Below, piece by piece: positions 4,682 to 6,702 of a stretch of 6,702 nt of DNA. The DNA comes from Methylococcaceae bacterium (GTDB lineage Bacteria; Pseudomonadota; Gammaproteobacteria; Methylococcales; Methylococcaceae): contig SXQV01000120.1 of the NCBI GenBank assembly GCA_005792805.1, positions 1 through 6,702 of the forward strand, read 5' to 3'. A program made the translations under genes and the position numbers. How positions within the stretch are numbered: position 1 is the stretch's first letter; every line of letters starts with the position of its first letter. The notes under the pieces are model-generated. The model did not search any database. It saw only the letters and a list, made by a program, of their open reading frames with translations, and was not told where the DNA came from.

Positions 4682-6559
4682 TTAGCCGTCCTTATTGTTA
4701 ATCTTGACGTCGGCCAATTCACGCAGGCGTTCAACGAAGGATCCGAACTCACGCTGCGCAACGGATCGACTCATGAACTGACTCACCGACTCCTGCTCTT
4801 TAGCATCGGCAGCAACCACTAGCCCATCTTTGACTGCAGTTACACTGAATACCCACATACCCCCATTTACCTGAGCTGCCTCCCCGACAGTGGTTTTTCC
4901 AGGAAAGGGACGTCCCGCATTGAATGCTGCCTGTAACAACTCTGGCGGTAATTTTTCATTATCGCTACGCACCAGGCCAGTCTTGCTGGTCAGCAGTCCA
5001 AGGCTCTTGACCGCCTCAGTCAGAGGTTTCCCCTCGCGGACGGTTTTAAGCAGATCTTGGGCATGTTTAGCTGCTTCGGCGCGAGACTCCTGATCCCGCA
5101 GTTTGGCGAGAATAACGTCTGTCACCTCAGTCATTGGCTTATCTGAAGCGGGCTGGTGCTCCTTGATGCGCAAAACGACCGCTTTTTCATTTCCCAGCTC
5201 AACGGGCTCGCTGTTATGCCCCCCCAGAACATCTTCGGAAAAAGCAGCCTTCCGAACGGGTTCTTCGGCACCCAAGCCCTCACCCTGTTCACGAGTAAAC
5301 ATGCCTGTCTGCTGTACCTTCAAACCCAGCGCCTGGGCTGCACTATCAAGGCTTCCTGGATGCTCGAAGGTTTGCTCCGCAAGTTTCTGGCCTTGCTCAT
5401 AGAAACGGGTTTCAGCACTGTTCCTCTGGGCGTCTTTCCGCAACTCCTCCTTCACCTCTTCGAATGATTTTTGCTTGGCCGGGATCAGTTCGGTAAGTTT
5501 GATCAGGTGGTAACCGAAAGAAGTCTTGACGGGCTCAGAAATATCACCCGAGTTAAGCCCTTCCGCTGCCTTAGTAAACGGTTCTTCCTGGGCATCCTTA
5601 TTGAGAAATCCAAGATCTCCACCAGATTTGCCAGACACCGTATCGTTCGAAACCTCCCGAGCGATTTTGGCGAAGTCCTCTCCATTGAGGATGCGTTCAC
5701 GAATGCCCGCTGCTTTTTCCTGGGCAGTCTTCTGGGCTGCCTCACTGCTGTCCGTTGGAGCGAGTAGGATATGGCTGATCTTGCGGCGCTCGGGTGTTCC
5801 AAGGGTGGCTTTTTTTTCCTCATACAGCCTGGTCAAGTCGGCCTCGCTTACCTGGACATTTTTTGCTACATCGTCGAAGTTGAGGGCGAGATACTCTACG
5901 GAAACCCGCTCAGGATTGCCGAACTCTCCAAGGTGCGACTGATAGTAGGCAGCCACTTCAGCATCAGTGAATGCCCTGGATATCTGTGGAAGCGGGATGC
6001 CGACGTATTCAATCTCTCTTTCCTGATTCTTCAACCGCATCAGAGTTTCTAACTCTTCTTTGGTGACGAAGGCGCTGTCAACAACGCCATGCTGGAATTG
6101 TTCGCTCATCAAGGCTCGGCGAATCTGTGCCGCGAATTGAACTGGGCTCATACCCTGGGCAGACAGCATCACCTTGTACTTATCCTTATCAAATTTCCCA
6201 TCCGTCTGGAAGTAGGGGAGCATCTGAATGAAGCTGCGTGCCTCTGTGTCAGAGACCGTCAGCAACCTCTGTTCCGCGCTTTGGACAATCACTTCCTCGC
6301 CAATCAAACGCTCAAGCGCTTGTTCACGAAGTTTTTTCTCATCAAAGTCATCGATCCCGACCAGATTATTAAGACTTTGCTCATAGGCCCGAGTGACATC
6401 CCGGTCGAAAATCTCTCGATCTCCAACCACGGCAGCAGGTCTCTCTTTGCCCGTGTCGATGTAGTTCTGGATACCCCACAATGCGAAAGGGATACCGATT
6501 GCTATCAACATAACCCAGGCAAAAATACCTTGCGCACGATCGCGAATTGCTTGGAGCAT
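4682..6559 (-). CDS. ppiD: Periplasmic folding chaperone / peptidyl-prolyl isomerase PpiD
   Basis: PpiD is anchored in the inner membrane near the Sec translocon and helps newly exported proteins fold in the periplasm. The 625-residue product is the usual length. A short cytoplasmic N-terminus (MLQAIRDRAQG) precedes one membrane segment at about residues 12-31. A SurA-like chaperone region spans about 40-185, with FDRDVTRAYEQ and ALERLIGEEV. The parvulin (PPIC) domain lies at about 257-357, with RKISHILL, SGGDLGFL and SFGYHLIKL, followed by a long helical C-terminal part. His263 and His351, the histidines expected in active parvulins, are both present. The start at 6559 is supported by AGGT eight bases upstream and by the family N-terminus. 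A terminator separates it from the upstream tRNA, so it probably has its own promoter, which I could not place. Confidence 0.95.
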   Translation of the reverse strand: MLQAIRDRAQGIFAWVMLIAIGIPFALWGIQNYIDTGKERPAAVVGDREIFDRDVTRAYEQSLNNLVGIDDFDEKKLREQALERLIGEEVIVQSAEQRLLTVSDTEARSFIQMLPYFQTDGKFDKDKYKVMLSAQGMSPVQFAAQIRRALMSEQFQHGVVDSAFVTKEELETLMRLKNQEREIEYVGIPLPQISRAFTDAEVAAYYQSHLGEFGNPERVSVEYLALNFDDVAKNVQVSEADLTRLYEEKKATLGTPERRKISHILLAPTDSSEAAQKTAQEKAAGIRERILNGEDFAKIAREVSNDTVSGKSGGDLGFLNKDAQEEPFTKAAEGLNSGDISEPVKTSFGYHLIKLTELIPAKQKSFEEVKEELRKDAQRNSAETRFYEQGQKLAEQTFEHPGSLDSAAQALGLKVQQTGMFTREQGEGLGAEEPVRKAAFSEDVLGGHNSEPVELGNEKAVVLRIKEHQPASDKPMTEVTDVILAKLRDQESRAEAAKHAQDLLKTVREGKPLTEAVKSLGLLTSKTGLVRSDNEKLPPELLQAAFNAGRPFPGKTTVGEAAQVNGGMWVFSVTAVKDGLVVAADAKEQESVSQFMSRSVAQREFGSFVERLRELADVKINNKDG

Positions 6560-6596
6560 ATCTAATAACCTGCAAAAAAGGATAACGATGAATCAA

Positions 6597-6615
6597 CGCC
6601 CGACGTCACCGGGCG
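6597..6615. repeat. Inverted repeat in the ppiD upstream region
   Basis: CGCCCG (6597-6602) and CGGGCG (6610-6615) form a 6-bp GC-rich stem with a 7-base centre, ACGTCAC. It lies 38 bp before the ppiD start and after the tRNA terminator. It could be an operator or a leader hairpin. No T-run follows on either strand, so a terminator role is unlikely. Confidence 0.4.
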
Positions 6616-6630
6616 AGACGGCATATTGGT

Positions 6631-6661
6631 AAAAAAAAACCCCGCTGTAAATGCGGGGTTT
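6631..6661 (-). terminator. Intrinsic terminator downstream of the tRNA at the right edge
   Basis: Read on the minus strand, AAACCCCGC and GCGGGGTTT (6653-6661 with 6637-6645) pair around a 7-base loop, and the T-tract corresponds to nine A residues at 6631-6639. This strong rho-independent terminator lies 9 bases after the tRNA CCA and closes the tRNA transcript before ppiD. The mirrored AAA/TTT flanks give it only a weak capacity in the other direction. Confidence 0.93.
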
Positions 6662-6670
6662 CTCTATTTT

Positions 6671-6702
6671 TGGCGGAGCGGACGGGGCTCGAACCCGCGC
6701 CC
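6671..6702 (-). tRNA. 3' end of a tRNA, probably tRNA-Asp (cut by window edge)
   Basis: On the minus strand the last 32 bases read as a T arm, GCGGG-TTCGAGC-CCCGT, then the acceptor strand CCGCTCC, discriminator G and encoded CCA (6671-6673). The G discriminator and the close likeness to the 3' part of E. coli tRNA-Asp (recalled) favour aspartate. The anticodon lies outside the window, so this remains probable. A tRNA followed by a terminator and then ppiD fits the hupB-tRNA-ppiD arrangement I recall from some gammaproteobacteria. Confidence 0.8.

Noticed and set aside
4301..4822. Plus-strand open frame of 173 codons overlapping the permease gene
   Set aside because: It is in another frame of the AI-2E-family gene and runs into the convergent ppiD end. 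The hydrophobic pattern and family signatures belong to the main frame.
1..6702. CRISPR array, toxin-antitoxin pair, retron or defence island
   Set aside because: No regular repeat-spacer pattern, paired small overlapping genes of those families, or reverse transcriptase was seen. The gene content is core chromosome.

Overview
The window reads as ordinary core chromosome of a gammaproteobacterium. The support is a YheU (UPF0270) protein, a family known mainly from that class, a PpiD-type periplasmic chaperone next to a tRNA gene, and a groES-groEL pair under a sigma-32 type promoter with no CIRCE operator seen. Base composition looks moderate. Genus or species cannot be named from this sequence.

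Layout. Positions 1-2457 are all on the minus strand. Read in the direction of transcription they are queA (tRNA queuosine modification), a HIT-domain protein and a small YkgJ-like cysteine-cluster protein, joined by start/stop overlaps. A 165-bp gap with a heat-shock promoter follows, then groES and the first 68 codons of groEL, which runs off the left edge. Positions 2537-2733 hold a plus-strand tRNA-Leu(CAA) unit with its own promoter and a strong intrinsic terminator. Positions 2734-3214 contain no intact gene. They carry a cluster of CGGTAAC repeats, a frameshifted and internally deleted remnant of a tRNA-associated phage or island integrase, and about 215 bp of unassigned DNA with two small inverted repeats. 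yheU and an AI-2E/PerM-family membrane protein (YdiK-like) follow on the plus strand. A convergent 65-bp spacer with a perfect hairpin separates these from ppiD on the minus strand. The right edge holds a minus-strand intrinsic terminator and the 3' end of a probable tRNA-Asp.

How the parts fit. GroES/GroEL (cytoplasmic folding) and PpiD (periplasmic-side folding of exported proteins) are both protein-quality functions but are not one operon. QueA links to tRNA modification. The HIT and YkgJ-like proteins are probably co-translated with it, but their roles are unknown.

The least ordinary stretch is the scar next to tRNA-Leu, where an integrated element once entered and has mostly been lost. 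I see no evidence of a new multi-gene system in this window.
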